Assembly (NCBI GenBank): GCA_019359615.1
Contig: JAHHHA010000012.1
Location: 1 to 64,000, forward strand
From: Cyanosarcina radialis HA8281-LM2
GTDB lineage: Bacteria > Cyanobacteriota > Cyanobacteriia > Cyanobacteriales > CCAP-1448
DNA: 64,000 nt
Reading direction: 5' to 3'
Position numbers and translations under genes: made by a program. The notes beneath the pieces are model-generated. The model made no database searches. It was not told the origin of the DNA and was given only the letters and a program-made list of their open reading frames with translations. Of the stretch, positions 1 to 8,905 are shown piece after piece (position 1 is the first letter of the stretch; each line of letters starts with the position of its first letter).

Positions 1-111
1 TCGATAGAAGATTTAGAATATTTGTTGCACCAGCTTTTAAATGAAGGAGGATTGATTATTAAGTGGGGACGAAAACTCAAAAACAAGGGCAATGCTATTA
101 TCACAGTTTAA
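1..111 (+). CDS. C-terminal end of an unidentified protein (5' truncated)
   Basis: Frame 1 is open from the window edge to a TAA at 109-111, giving 36 codons. The tail reads ...LNEGGLIIKWGRKLKNKG... and is rich in Lys and hydrophobic residues. I do not recognise the family. It is co-directional with the methyltransferase that follows about 100 bases later. It could be a chance open frame, since only the end is visible. Confidence 0.4.
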   Translation, partial: SIEDLEYLLHQLLNEGGLIIKWGRKLKNKGNAIITV

Positions 112-214
112 ATGTACAACAGCTTAAGAACCTCCATGGGTAACTCGGATTAGAGCGATGAAATATCATAGAAAGATCTGAAACTCAGCTTCTTACTAAA
201 AAAAGTAACTTGAG

Positions 215-943
215 ATGATTAGAAAAGATGTAGTTTGGCAGCAAGCAGAACTCAGCCAAGTCTTTCTTGAAGGAGTGCGCGGAGCAATTCCATTAGCGAA
301 AGAGCAAATTGCCGTTATGCTCAAAATTATGCAAATGGCTCGATCGCCTATAGAAAATTTTCTAGATTTAGGCTGCGGTGATGGCATTTTAGGTAGGGCA
401 ATTCTGAGTAAATATCCTGATGCTAAAGGGATATTTTTAGATTTTTCCGAACCGATGATTGAGGCAGCTAAAAGCAAGTTAGATCGAAGCGATCGCATAG
501 AATTCATTATTGCTGACTTCGGACGGACAGAATGGGTCGAAGCACTTGCAGACAAATATCCGTTTGATGCGATCGTTTCGGGATTTGCCATTCACCACCA
601 ATCAGACGAGCGAAAGAAAGAAATCTATGCCGAAATTTATAACTTATTGAAGCCTGGAGGTATCTTTCTCAATTTAGAACACGTGGCTTCAGCATCACCA
701 TGGCTCGAAAAAGTATCGGATGAATTGTTTGTCGATTCTTTGTACGAATTTCATCAAACCAAGGGTAGCGAGCTATCTAAAGAGGCGATCGCCCATAGTT
801 ATTATCATCGTCCCGATAAAGCTGCTAATATCCTCGCCCCAGTCGAACTTCAATGCGATTGGCTTAGAGAGATCGGGTTTATTAACGTCGATTGCTATTT
901 CAAAATATTTGAATTAGCTTTATTCGGAGGAATGCGAACGTGA
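215..943 (+). CDS. Class I SAM-dependent methyltransferase
   Basis: This 242-residue protein should transfer a methyl group from S-adenosylmethionine to an unknown small substrate in the cytosol. The SAM-binding motif I, DLGCGDG, lies at residues 51-57. It is followed by an acidic motif II region (FLDFSEPMIEAAKSK), IVSGFAIHH and the post-motif LKPGGIFLNLEH, as in ubiE/tRNA-Mo5U34-like small-molecule methyltransferases. The ATG at 215 has no strong Shine-Dalgarno but gives a complete Rossmann fold. Its TGA overlaps the GTG start of the next gene (GTGA), so the two are probably translationally coupled. The substrate cannot be read from the sequence. Confidence 0.85.
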   Translation: MIRKDVVWQQAELSQVFLEGVRGAIPLAKEQIAVMLKIMQMARSPIENFLDLGCGDGILGRAILSKYPDAKGIFLDFSEPMIEAAKSKLDRSDRIEFIIADFGRTEWVEALADKYPFDAIVSGFAIHHQSDERKKEIYAEIYNLLKPGGIFLNLEHVASASPWLEKVSDELFVDSLYEFHQTKGSELSKEAIAHSYYHRPDKAANILAPVELQCDWLREIGFINVDCYFKIFELALFGGMRT

Positions 944-1377
944 AAATTCATCAAATACATAGTTGGCTCTATTTGTTAAATGCCACCATACTTTTAACAC
1001 ACCAAATAGATGCGGCTTACTGGCACGAATGGGAACTATTTCGTATGCCTGGAGGGCTTCAGCTATTCTTAATTCTCAATTTGCCAATTATGTTTTTGTT
1101 TCTCTACGGTCAGCAGGCGGTGGCATTACAGAGGAAATCCGGCATCGCTATTTCCTGGCTAGTAGTAGCCTGCGGTTTCTTCGCTATTGGCATTCACTCG
1201 TTTTTCCTGTCGCAAGGAGATGAAGCCTTCAGGCTGCCAGTTTCTTTGGGAATCCTCGTCGCTACGTTCCTTCTTTCTCTCGCGCAAGCGATCGCCCTAG
1301 TAATTCTACAGCGTACCATCCAAAGAGCGGGTTCGCTCGATCGAAATAGAGGACAATCTATCGCTAGCCCAAAGTAG
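940..1377 (+). CDS. Small integral membrane protein, DUF6713-like
   Basis: This 145-residue protein starts at GTG 940, overlapping the methyltransferase stop by four bases. It has about four hydrophobic segments: residues 8-20, 38-57, 66-88 and 98-125. The N-terminal half contains LLTHQIDAAYWHEWELF, a His/Glu/Trp-rich stretch I associate with the DUF6713 family of unknown function. That assignment is from memory and moderate. The coupling suggests it works with the upstream methyltransferase, but no function can be assigned. Confidence 0.75.
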   Translation: MKIHQIHSWLYLLNATILLTHQIDAAYWHEWELFRMPGGLQLFLILNLPIMFLFLYGQQAVALQRKSGIAISWLVVACGFFAIGIHSFFLSQGDEAFRLPVSLGILVATFLLSLAQAIALVILQRTIQRAGSLDRNRGQSIASPK

Positions 1378-1455
1378 CGCGATAAGAATTGGGGAATGCG
1401 ATCGCCTACTATTAATTTAGAGAGCGAGTCACCCGAAAAGTTAAAAAATCTTCTT

Positions 1456-2517
1456 ATGCTAGATTCTAGTTCTGTTTTAGAAGTCCTGCGGCCAGTGCAA
1501 GACCCCGAACTGCAAAAGAGTTTGGTGGAACTAAATATGATCCGTCAGGTCAAAATCGACGATGGCGTAGTTAGCTTTACCTTAGTGCTGACTACTCCCG
1601 CTTGTCCGTTACGAGAATTCATCGTCGATGACTGTCGCAAGGCCGTGCAGCAGTTGCCCGGTGTCAAGGAAGTTTTAGTCGATGTCACTGCCGAAACCCC
1701 GCAGCAGAAATCATTACCAGATCGTACTGGCATCGCTGGGGTGAAAAACATTGTCGCCGTCTCCAGCGGGAAAGGCGGTGTCGGTAAGAGTACGGTAGCC
1801 GTCAATGTCGCCGTTGCTTTAGCCCAGTTAGGTGCTAAAGTTGGTTTGCTCGATGCCGATATCTACGGCCCTAACGCCCCCAATATGTTGGGACTAGCAG
1901 ATGCCCAAATTATGGTGCAACAAGGCGAAAAGGGAGAAGTTTTAGAACCAGCATTTAACTACGGTGTCAAACTGGTATCGATGGCATTTTTAATCGATAT
2001 CGACCAGCCAGTAATTTGGCGTGGCCCGATGCTTAATGGCGTGATTCGCCAGTTTCTCTACCAAGTGCAATGGGGCGATTTAGATTATTTAATCGTCGAT
2101 CTACCGCCGGGAACTGGGGACGCTCAATTAACCTTAATTCAAGCCGTACCGATGGCTGGGGCCGTAATCGTCACTACTCCCCAAACCGTGGCTTTATTGG
2201 ATGCCCGCAAGGGATTGAGAATGTTCCAACAATTGGGAGTACCTGTTTTGGGACTAGTTGAGAACATGAGTTATTTTATTCCCCCGGATATGAGCGATCG
2301 CCAGTACGACATTTTTGGCTCTGGTGGCGGCGAAAAAGCTTCCCAAGAACTAGGCGTACCCTTAATCGGTTGCGTTCCTCTAGAAATTTCCTTAAGGCAA
2401 GGCGGCGATACCGGAGTCCCGATAGTCGCAGCCGAACCAGAATCGGCTTCTGCCCAAGCCCTAATTGCGATCGCTAAAAGCATTGCCGCTAAAGTCTCAG
2501 TCGCCGCTCTAGCCTAA
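1456..2517 (+). CDS. mrp: Mrp/NBP35-type P-loop ATPase (Fe-S cluster carrier)
   Basis: This 353-residue protein of the ApbC/Mrp/NBP35 family carries and transfers Fe-S clusters in an ATP-dependent way. Residues 1-80 form a MIP18/DUF59-like domain (VLEVLRPVQDPELQKSLVE). The deviant Walker A motif GKGGVGKS lies at 105-112, followed by LLDADIYGPN and DYLIVDLPPGTGD. I chose the ATG at 1456 because cyanobacterial homologues begin MLD..SVLEVLRPVQDPE. An in-frame ATG at 1396 would add 20 residues of low-complexity sequence. The C-terminal CxxC that binds the cluster in many Mrp proteins is missing: the segment reads VENMSYFIPPDMSDRQYDIFG. Confidence 0.93.
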   Translation: MLDSSSVLEVLRPVQDPELQKSLVELNMIRQVKIDDGVVSFTLVLTTPACPLREFIVDDCRKAVQQLPGVKEVLVDVTAETPQQKSLPDRTGIAGVKNIVAVSSGKGGVGKSTVAVNVAVALAQLGAKVGLLDADIYGPNAPNMLGLADAQIMVQQGEKGEVLEPAFNYGVKLVSMAFLIDIDQPVIWRGPMLNGVIRQFLYQVQWGDLDYLIVDLPPGTGDAQLTLIQAVPMAGAVIVTTPQTVALLDARKGLRMFQQLGVPVLGLVENMSYFIPPDMSDRQYDIFGSGGGEKASQELGVPLIGCVPLEISLRQGGDTGVPIVAAEPESASAQALIAIAKSIAAKVSVAALA

Positions 2518-2526
2518 GCTTTGGAA

Positions 2527-2610
2527 GTGTTAAGTGTTGAGTGTTGAGTGTTGAGTGTTGAGTGTTGAGTGTTGAGTGTTGAGTGTTGAGTGTTGAGTGT
2601 TGAGTGTGAA
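2527..2610. repeat. STRR-like heptamer array (GTGTTGA)10
   Basis: Ten perfect head-to-tail copies of GTGTTGA run from 2534 to 2603, with one imperfect copy on each side. Heptameric short tandemly repeated repetitive sequences are a known feature of cyanobacterial genomes. The array lies just after the mrp stop codon, and a reverse-complement relative is at 6945-6995. Apparent open frames through it on both strands are low-complexity artefacts. Confidence 0.9.
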
Positions 2611-2620
2611 GTTAATAAGG

Positions 2621-2755
2621 TTTCCCTCTCGCCCTCTCGCCCTCTCGCCCTCTCGCTCTCCCCATCTCCCCATCTCCCCATCTCCCCTGCCTCCCCTGCT
2701 CCTCATCTCCCCATCTCCCCTGCCTCCCCTGCTCCTCATCTCCCCATCTCCCGCC
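2621..2755. repeat. Pyrimidine-rich mosaic repeat (CCCTCTCG / CCCCATCT units)
   Basis: Four CCCTCTCG octamers (about 2624-2655) are followed by CCCCATCT units and a ~33-base unit present twice (about 2668-2750). Together with the heptamer array this forms a composite repeat whose reverse complement is at 6868-6990. No gene is seen between 2518 and 2888. The leader of the peroxiredoxin gene occupies about 2760-2888. Confidence 0.85.
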
Positions 2756-2888
2756 AACGCTACTCAAAATCGTTATGAGTATGATATAGTTGTAACAGAT
2801 CGTAAAGAACCGATCGCCCAGCAACAGGCTGAAAGCCCAGCTTGAGTGCAACTAAATAAAAGCCCAATCTTGGAGGAGTATCGACCCT

Positions 2889-3491
2889 ATGACTAACGCC
2901 CCAGAATGTCTGCGAGTGGGACAATCTGCCCCTGAATTTACGGCAACAGCAGTGGTAGATCAAGAATTTAAGACGATTAAATTATCTGACTACCGGGGTA
3001 AGTACGTAGTGCTATTTTTCTACCCCTTGGACTTCACCTTTGTTTGTCCCACTGAAATCACAGCCTTTAGCGATCGCCATCAAGAATTCTCAGCCATCAA
3101 CACCGAGATTCTAGGAGTGTCGGTAGATAGCGAGTTCTCTCACTTAGCTTGGATTCAAACCGATCGCAAATCAGGTGGCGTTGGCGACCTCAATTACCCT
3201 CTGGTTTCTGATATTAAGAAAGAAATCAGCAGCGCTTACAACGTGCTAGATCCAGATGCGGGTATTGCTTTAAGAGGTTTGTTTATCATCGATAAAGAAG
3301 GCATCATTCAGCACGCGACGATCAATAACTTAGCTTTTGGTCGTAACGTTGACGAAACCATGCGAACTCTCAAGGCGATTCAATACGTTCAGTCTCATCC
3401 AGACGAAGTTTGTCCCGCAGGTTGGCAACCAGGCGATCAAACCATGGTGCCCGATCCAGTTAAATCCAAAGTTTTCTTTGCGGCTGTTTAA
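2889..3491 (+). CDS. Typical 2-Cys peroxiredoxin
   Basis: This 200-residue thiol peroxidase of the AhpC/TSA family (Prx1/AhpC class) reduces hydrogen peroxide and alkyl hydroperoxides using thioredoxin. The peroxidatic Cys is C53 in [13 protein letters not shown] and the resolving Cys is C175 in EVCPAGW. The length is typical, and the C-terminal tail reads SKVFFAAV. A good Shine-Dalgarno (GGAGGA) lies at about 2872-2877. It is followed by a hairpin repeat and a second, divergent peroxiredoxin-like gene. Confidence 0.96.
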   Translation: MTNAPECLRVGQSAPEFTATAVVDQEFKTIKLSDYRGKYVVLFFYPLDFTFVCPTEITAFSDRHQEFSAINTEILGVSVDSEFSHLAWIQTDRKSGGVGDLNYPLVSDIKKEISSAYNVLDPDAGIALRGLFIIDKEGIIQHATINNLAFGRNVDETMRTLKAIQYVQSHPDEVCPAGWQPGDQTMVPDPVKSKVFFAAV

Positions 3492-3509
3492 CCAAAAAAC
3501 AGCTAAATT

Positions 3510-3563
3510 GGTGCGTTACGACGGATTGTTGAATTAAAGACTGTCGCCGTCTAACGCACCCTA
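3510..3563. repeat. Dispersed hairpin repeat (GGTGCGTTA...TAACGCACC)
   Basis: The left arm GGTGCGTTACGACGG (3510-3524) pairs with CCGTCTAACGCACC (3547-3560), leaving one bulge. A second copy with a longer loop is at 40061-40125. The copy lies 18 bases after the peroxiredoxin stop codon, so it could also act as a transcript 3' end, although no T-run follows. Confidence 0.75.
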
Positions 3564-3596
3564 TTGGATCGACACATCCCAAGCGGTGCAATAGCT

Positions 3597-3636
3597 GTAG
3601 GTTGGGTTGACGGCAGGAAACCCAACGAACCCAACC
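3597..3636. repeat. Dispersed repeat GTAGGTTGGGTTGACG...
   Basis: GTAGGTTGGGTTGACGGCAGG is followed by AAACCCAACGAACCCAACC, so the unit can fold on itself through GGTTGGGTT/AACCCAACC. A reverse-complement copy is at 4300-4356, on the far side of the next gene. A diverged copy is at 24736-24788. Confidence 0.7.
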
Positions 3637-3713
3637 ATAAGCCCATCAAAGCGCATTCGCGCAGCGTCACGCACCACCACCTTTTGAAATTCTCAATTTT
3701 TTCGATCGCAAAC

Positions 3714-4253
3714 ATGGTTTCTACCAACTTTACTGGCTTATTCAATCAGCGCTTTTTAAATAACTTCGTACCAATTCCTGCTACCAATAATCTCAGTTTA
3801 GGCAGAATTCCTCCAGATTTTGAACTTCCAGATATAACCAGCGATCGCCTAGTTAAGCTATCTAGCTATAGAGGCGTTAAACCAGTTCTTGTGGACTTCA
3901 CTCGCATCTTTACCGAACACCAGTATTGCCCGTTGTGTTATCCTCACATTCAAGCTTTGAATGACAGCTACGAACAATTTGTGGCTAAAGGTGTAGAAGT
4001 TTTAATGATTACTAGCACCGATAAGCAGCAAAGTCAAAAAGTGGTTAAAGATTTAGGCTTAAAAATGCCATTATTGAGCGATCCTAGCTGCTTCTCGTTT
4101 CGGGCATATCATGTCGGTCAAGCATTAGGTGCGCCTCTTCCGGCTCAATTTCTCCTCGATCGAGAAGGAAAAATTCGATACAAACACTTATTTTCCTTCT
4201 TATCTCCCAACGCTGAGATTGAAACCCTGCTTAAAATTTTAGAGGAGATCTAA
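3714..4253 (+). CDS. Peroxiredoxin-like (AhpC/TSA, thioredoxin fold) protein
   Basis: This 179-residue protein is probably a thioredoxin-fold peroxidase or reductase. Residues 31-60 (LGRIPPDFELPDITSDRLVKLSSYRG) are the usual peroxiredoxin entry. The active-site region is DFTRIFTEHQYCPLCYPHIQALN, with C72 and C75 forming a CxxC. FLLDREGKIRYKH near the C-terminus is typical of the fold. I chose the ATG at 3714 because the in-frame extension to 3564 runs through dispersed-repeat DNA. It lacks the VCPTE motif of its upstream neighbour. It may be closer to PrxQ/AhpC-TSA-like proteins of unknown substrate. Confidence 0.82.
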   Translation: MVSTNFTGLFNQRFLNNFVPIPATNNLSLGRIPPDFELPDITSDRLVKLSSYRGVKPVLVDFTRIFTEHQYCPLCYPHIQALNDSYEQFVAKGVEVLMITSTDKQQSQKVVKDLGLKMPLLSDPSCFSFRAYHVGQALGAPLPAQFLLDREGKIRYKHLFSFLSPNAEIETLLKILEEI

Positions 4254-4299
4254 CTCATATCAAATCCGATCGATCGGCCATAATTAATGTAGGACCTAG

Positions 4300-4356
4300 T
4301 AACCCAACGTTCAACGTTCATGGGGTGTTGGGTTTCCTAGCGTCAACCCAACCTAC
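4300..4356. repeat. Inverted copy of the GTAGGTTGGGTTGACG repeat
   Basis: The stretch ending GGGTTTCCTAGCGTCAACCC-AACCTAC is the reverse complement of the repeat at 3597-3636 with small differences. The two copies bracket the peroxiredoxin-like gene. The region 4254-4558 holds no gene. Apart from this repeat and the hairpin at 4368-4403, I see only short unassigned sequence with HIP1 sites. Confidence 0.7.
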
Positions 4357-4367
4357 AAACTAAAAAT

Positions 4368-4403
4368 CCAGAATTTAGAAATCTGAGGGATTTTAAATTC
4401 TGG
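4368..4403. terminator. Hairpin downstream of the peroxiredoxin-like gene
   Basis: CCAGAATTTA (4368-4377) pairs with TAAATTCTGG (4394-4403), and an AT-rich stretch ATTTTAAATTG follows. This may be a transcription terminator or just another hairpin repeat. There is no long T-tract. Confidence 0.35.
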
Positions 4404-4558
4404 ATTTTAAATTGTATGGGGCGCTAGCCCTTAAGGTTGAACCTTTTAGCATCTATTTCTGTTTACCTGTAGCGGCGCATCTCTTGGGGAGACGCTGCGC
4501 GATCGCTATCGACCGAGAAATGCGGTAATATTCGCGATCGCTCTTGCCCTGGCGCTAG

Positions 4559-5023
4559 TTACGGCCATGGTTGCACTGGTTCGTCAGTACCGTCGCCACC
4601 AACGCCAATCCCAGTTTCAAAGATATCGGCGTTATTGAGTTGCAAGCCAGCCATCGAGGCCCCATAAGTATCGCTGTCGAAAATCTTGGCATTGGCTAAA
4701 TTTACGCCATCGAGATTGGTATCTCGCAGTTCGGTGTTGATCGCTAATGCTAGGGTTAGATCTGCACCTGCCATATTAGCCCCTGTCAGGTCAGCACCTT
4801 CGAGATTTGCTCCCGTGAGGTTTGCTCCTCGCAGATTGGCTTCTCGCAAGTCAGCACCGATTAAATGAGCATCGGTTAAATTGGCACCTTGGAGATCGCA
4901 TTGAGCGCATTCTCCAGTGGTCAATAGCTGTTCTAAATGTTTGGGGTTAGCACTTTGACCTGGAGCAGCCAAAAGTAGCGGAGCTAACAAAGTTAGGGCG
5001 GCTATTAGCCTCAATCTAGTCAT
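4559..5023 (-). CDS. Exported pentapeptide-repeat protein
   Basis: This 154-residue protein has a signal peptide at residues 1-25 (hydrophobic AALTLLAPLLLAAPGQSA). A short linker with a CAQC motif (LTTGECAQCDLQGANL) leads into A(D/N)Lxx pentapeptide repeats from about residue 42 to 132. The repeats predict a right-handed quadrilateral beta helix. The ...GECAQCDL(Q/S)GANL start is common in cyanobacterial lumenal or periplasmic pentapeptide proteins. The function is unknown. It is divergently transcribed from pyrR. Confidence 0.88.
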   Translation of the reverse strand: MTRLRLIAALTLLAPLLLAAPGQSANPKHLEQLLTTGECAQCDLQGANLTDAHLIGADLREANLRGANLTGANLEGADLTGANMAGADLTLALAINTELRDTNLDGVNLANAKIFDSDTYGASMAGLQLNNADIFETGIGVGGDGTDEPVQPWP

Positions 5024-5207
5024 AATTCCCTCTTTTTCTATCGAATTGTTTGCCGTTCTCTTCCTCCACCTTTAATTATGTCACTAAACTCGGTATGTAG
5101 ATGATTAAATTTTGTTAGTCAAGCAATGTTGGTGCTAGAAAGTAGGGCGACAGCACGTATAGCTCGAACCCACATCAAGTCTGCAAACAGAGTAGGTAAT
5201 AATAACT

Positions 5208-5753
5208 ATGACAGCTAATGTAGTAGAAATCCTTTCATCTGAAGAATTACGCCGCACGATCGCTCGTTTGGCCTCTCAAATAGTGGAAAAGTCGAGAAAT
5301 TTATCGCAAGTGGTGCTGTTAGGAATTTACACTAGGGGTGTAACTTTAGCAGAGTTGCTAGCTCGTCAAATTGAGAGCCTCGAGCGAGTACGAGTTCCCG
5401 TAGGGGCGCTAGATATTACCTTTTATCGCGACGACCTCGATCTCGTGGGCGTGCGGACACCAGCTAAAACCGAGATTCCCTTCGATATTACGGGAAAAAT
5501 CGTCATTTTAGTGGATGATGTAATCTACAAAGGGCGTACTATTCGGGCCGCGTTAAATGCAGTTTTGGAATATGGCAGACCGGAAGCCATCTGGTTAGCC
5601 GTACTGCTCGATCGAGGGCATCGAGAATTGCCGATTCATCCCGATTTTGTCGGCAAACAGCTACCTACGGCCAATGAAGAACAGGTTAAGGTTTATCTCC
5701 AAGATATAGACGGGCGCGACAGCGTGGAATTAATCAGAAAAACCGAAAGTTGA
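5208..5753 (+). CDS. pyrR: PyrR, bifunctional pyr regulator / uracil phosphoribosyltransferase
   Basis: This 181-residue PyrR-family protein is a UMP-sensing attenuation regulator in Firmicutes and has uracil phosphoribosyltransferase activity. The PRPP-binding loop is [10 protein letters not shown] at 102-111. The family stretches [12 protein letters not shown] (67-78) and [20 protein letters not shown] are present. The length is typical. It is not in a pyrimidine operon here; pyrE is 55 kb away in this window. A regulatory role in this organism is inference, and the UPRTase activity is the safer call. Confidence 0.95.
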   Translation: MTANVVEILSSEELRRTIARLASQIVEKSRNLSQVVLLGIYTRGVTLAELLARQIESLERVRVPVGALDITFYRDDLDLVGVRTPAKTEIPFDITGKIVILVDDVIYKGRTIRAALNAVLEYGRPEAIWLAVLLDRGHRELPIHPDFVGKQLPTANEEQVKVYLQDIDGRDSVELIRKTES

Positions 5754-5816
5754 GCTTCGACAGTTCCAGTAGGGAACTTTAGATAATAAGTTTGTGTATT
5801 AAGTTGAGAACCAAGA

Positions 5817-6866
5817 GTGAATGTATCTTCAGGGGAACAAGCAAAAACCCAAGTTCGTAAAGCCGATCACATTAGAATTTGTCTGGAGGAAGACGTTCAA
5901 TTCGATCGCACCACCAATGGCTTCGATCGCTACCGATTTACCCACTGCTGTTTGCCAGAACTCAACCTCAATGAAATCGATCTCTCCACTACATTTCTTA
6001 ACAAAACATTGGGGTCGCCGTTGTTGATTTCTTCGATGACTGGGGGGACGGAACAAGCGCAAACGATTAACTACCGTTTAGCAGAGGTCGCCCAGAATTA
6101 CCAAATCGCTATGGGTGTGGGTTCTCAGCGAGTCGTAGTGGAAAAACCAGAAGTTGCTAAGACATTTGCCGTCCGCTCTGTGGCCCCCGATATTCTCTTG
6201 TTTGCCAACCTCGGTGCCGTGCAACTCAACTACAATTACGGTTTAGGTGAATGCTTGCAAATAGTTGAATTATTAGAGGCAGATGCTTTAATTTTGCATC
6301 TCAATCCTTTGCAAGAGTGCATTCAACCGCAAGGAGATACTAACTTTCGGGGATTGCTCGATAAGATCGCCTTGTTGTGCGATCGAATGCCAGTACCAGT
6401 AATCGTCAAGGAAGTCGGTAACGGCATTTCGGCCCCGATGGCGCAGAAATTGATCGCCGCTGGCGTAGCCGCAATCGATGTGGCGGGTGCTGGCGGTACT
6501 TCTTGGGCTAAGGTAGAAAGCGAACGAGCCGAAAATCCTCAACAAAAACGCTTGGGAGAAACTTTTGCCGAGTGGGGCATCCCGACGACAGAGTGCATTA
6601 CCAGCATTCGGTCCGTCTCTCCCAGTATCCCTTTAATTGCCTCTGGAGGGCTGCGTAACGGCTTAGAAGCTGCCAAAGCGATCGCTCTAGGAGCCGATTT
6701 AGCTGGTTTGGCATGGCCGTTTCTCCAAGCTGCCAACGAATCGGAGGAGGCGCTGCACGAGTTAATGCGATCGCTCCTGGCAGAAATCGCCACAGTCTTG
6801 TTTTGCACTGGCAATGCCACCCTATTCGATTTCAAACATTCACATTGTTTGCAACGAGTAAGATAG
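5817..6866 (+). CDS. fni: Type 2 isopentenyl-diphosphate delta-isomerase (FMN-dependent)
   Basis: This 349-residue enzyme interconverts IPP and DMAPP in isoprenoid synthesis, using FMN and NAD(P)H. Family landmarks are [16 protein letters not shown] near the N-terminus, LISSMTGGT, the HLNPLQE motif, [11 protein letters not shown], and the FMN phosphate-binding [12 protein letters not shown] and [20 protein letters not shown]. It starts at GTG 5817. The stop lies directly against the composite repeat at 6868. It is co-directional with pyrR, 63 bases downstream. Confidence 0.95.
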   Translation: MNVSSGEQAKTQVRKADHIRICLEEDVQFDRTTNGFDRYRFTHCCLPELNLNEIDLSTTFLNKTLGSPLLISSMTGGTEQAQTINYRLAEVAQNYQIAMGVGSQRVVVEKPEVAKTFAVRSVAPDILLFANLGAVQLNYNYGLGECLQIVELLEADALILHLNPLQECIQPQGDTNFRGLLDKIALLCDRMPVPVIVKEVGNGISAPMAQKLIAAGVAAIDVAGAGGTSWAKVESERAENPQQKRLGETFAEWGIPTTECITSIRSVSPSIPLIASGGLRNGLEAAKAIALGADLAGLAWPFLQAANESEEALHELMRSLLAEIATVLFCTGNATLFDFKHSHCLQRVR

Positions 6867-6867
6867 G

Positions 6868-7029
6868 AGATGGGGAGATGGGGAGATGGGGAGATGGGGG
6901 GATGGGGAGAGCGAGAGGGCGAGAGGGCGAGAGGGAAACCTTATTAACTTCACACTCAACACTTCACACTCCATACTCAACACTTAACACTTCCAAAGCT
7001 TCTGAACTCCTGAACTCCTGAACTTCTCA
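6868..7029. repeat. Composite repeat, inverted relative of 2527-2755
   Basis: GGGGAGAT units are followed by GCGAGAGG units, then a shared non-repetitive joint GGAAACCTTATTAACTTC, then CACTCAACA heptamers and GAACTCCT units. Read on the minus strand, the order and the joint match 2527-2700, so the two form a large inverted pair around 2.7-6.9 kb. The end runs up to the sppA leader. Confidence 0.85.
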
Positions 7030-7052
7030 GATAACACTTAACACTATAGAAA

Positions 7053-8879
7053 ATGCGCGATTTTTTTAAACAAACTTTTGCTAGCTTAATTGGCTCTCTG
7101 GTGGGACTGTTTATTTTTTTCGGATTGGGAACTTTTGGATTGATCTTTTTGCTGATTGCCGCCACATCTAAAGATGAAGGTCCCAGAGTTAAACAATCAT
7201 CGGTACTAGTTTTCGATCTCTCGCTCAACATCGCAGATAGCAATCCTTCTTCTAGCACGGCAGAAGCAATTAGCGAGGCATTCTCAGGCGATACTAGCGA
7301 AACGATCGCTCTGCGGCAAGTGTTAGATGCTATAGATCGAGCCAGCAAAGATAATCGGATTGCAGCGATATTTTTAGATGGGACTGGAAACCAGGCAGGC
7401 CGAGGTAATGGCTTGGCAACGCTCAAGGAAGTGCGATCGGCATTAGAGAGATTTAAAGCATCTGGCAAGAAAGTTATTGCCTACGATGTTGCTTTAGAAA
7501 AACGAGAATATTATCTCAGTTCGGTAGCAGATACGATTATTATCAATCCGATGGGGGGAATGGAAATCAACGGTTTGCGCTCCGAACCGATGTTCCTTAC
7601 AGGTGCGCTACAAAAATATGGGATTGGCGTTCAAGTAATTCGAGTAGGTAAGTATAAAGCCGCCGTAGAACCATTCATCTTGGACAAATTAAGCCCGGAA
7701 AACAAACAACAAACTCAGGCATTGCTTAACGATTTGTGGAGCGAATTTAAAACTACCACAGCGAAAAGCCGCAAATTGAATCCTCAGCAAATTCAAACGT
7801 TAGCAGACCAACAAGCGGTTTTATCGGCAACTGAGGCCAAAACCAATCGCTTAGTAGATAAAGTCGCTTACTCCGACGAAGTAACAACCGAACTGCAACA
7901 GTTAAGCCGCAGTACCGATGAGGATGGTTCGTTCCCGAAAATTAGCTTGACTGAATACGCCAGTCTCGAACAACAAGATACGACCGATAGCTCTTCTCGC
8001 TCTGCTCGCCCGCAAATTGCTGTAGTCTATGCTGAAGGCGAAATCGTCGATGGCGAAGGTAGTACCAGAGAAGTAGGAGGCGATCGTTTTGCCAAAAAAT
8101 TGCGCCAGTTGCGCTTAGATCCAAATGTCAAGGCGATAGTTTTGCGAGTCAACAGTCCTGGAGGCAGTGCTTTAGCCTCAGATGTCATCCAGCGGGAAGT
8201 CAGGCTGACGCAGGAAAAGAAACCAGTCATTGTTTCGATGGGAGATGTCGCCGCTTCTGGTGGTTATTGGATTGCGACTTATAGCGATCGCATTTTTGCC
8301 GAATCTGGTACGATTACAGGTTCGATCGGAGTTTTCGGTTTGCTGTTGAACGTCCAAAAAATTGCTAATAACAATGGCATTACTTGGGATGTAGTGAAAA
8401 CTTCCCGATTTGCTGACTCGACTACTGTGACTCGCCCTAAAACTCCTCAAGAACTAGAGATTTATCAAAAGCTAGTCAACCAAACTTACGACCAATTTCT
8501 CACCAAAGTAGCCCAATCGCGAAAATTGTCGAAGCAAAAGGTAGAAGAAATCGCTCAAGGACGAGTTTGGTCCGGCCAGCAAGCCTTGAAGTTGGGATTA
8601 GTTGATGAAATTGGCGGTTTGAATCAAGCGATTCTTTATGCGGCTAAAAAGGCAGATTTGGGTAGCGATTGGCAATTAAAGGAATATCCACCCGTGCGCT
8701 CTCTAGAAGAACAAATTTTGCAACAGCTTTTAGGTGGAGAAACAGCGGCTAAACAGAAAACGCCAGATATTCTCACAGCAGAATTCCTCAAGCTTCAGCA
8801 AGATCTAGGCGCTCTCAAAACCATGAACGACCCGATGGGAATCTACGTGCGCTTGCCCTTCAATTTGCGGATCGATTAA
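7053..8879 (+). CDS. sppA: SppA, signal peptide peptidase (67K type, family S49)
   Basis: This 608-residue membrane-anchored serine protease degrades cleaved signal peptides; in cyanobacteria SppA is also linked to light acclimation. One N-terminal helix (about residues 10-36) anchors it. The tandem S49 domains each carry part of the active site: the Lys is K202 in GKYKAAVEPF and the Ser nucleophile is S402 in GDVAASGGYW. The length agrees with the long double-domain form found in E. coli. No partner gene is evident next to it. Confidence 0.94.
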   Translation: MRDFFKQTFASLIGSLVGLFIFFGLGTFGLIFLLIAATSKDEGPRVKQSSVLVFDLSLNIADSNPSSSTAEAISEAFSGDTSETIALRQVLDAIDRASKDNRIAAIFLDGTGNQAGRGNGLATLKEVRSALERFKASGKKVIAYDVALEKREYYLSSVADTIIINPMGGMEINGLRSEPMFLTGALQKYGIGVQVIRVGKYKAAVEPFILDKLSPENKQQTQALLNDLWSEFKTTTAKSRKLNPQQIQTLADQQAVLSATEAKTNRLVDKVAYSDEVTTELQQLSRSTDEDGSFPKISLTEYASLEQQDTTDSSSRSARPQIAVVYAEGEIVDGEGSTREVGGDRFAKKLRQLRLDPNVKAIVLRVNSPGGSALASDVIQREVRLTQEKKPVIVSMGDVAASGGYWIATYSDRIFAESGTITGSIGVFGLLLNVQKIANNNGITWDVVKTSRFADSTTVTRPKTPQELEIYQKLVNQTYDQFLTKVAQSRKLSKQKVEEIAQGRVWSGQQALKLGLVDEIGGLNQAILYAAKKADLGSDWQLKEYPPVRSLEEQILQQLLGGETAAKQKTPDILTAEFLKLQQDLGALKTMNDPMGIYVRLPFNLRID

Positions 8880-8905
8880 TAGAAATCTCCATCAATTAAA
8901 TGCAA

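Noticed and set aside
2527-2755. Tandem repeats considered as a CRISPR array
   Set aside because: The units are 7-8 bases, directly adjacent, with no spacers and no cas genes nearby.
2530-2851. Several overlapping open frames on both strands through the repeat tract after mrp
   Set aside because: They encode only low-complexity repeat translations (for example serial LPISP or STLNTQH units) and lie entirely in tandem repeats.
3564-3713. N-terminal extension of the peroxiredoxin-like protein
   Set aside because: The extra 50 codons read through the dispersed repeat, and the ATG at 3714 gives a family-like N-terminus.
6713-7021. Open frame overlapping the fni 3' end
   Set aside because: It overlaps a strongly supported gene in another frame and ends in repeat translation.
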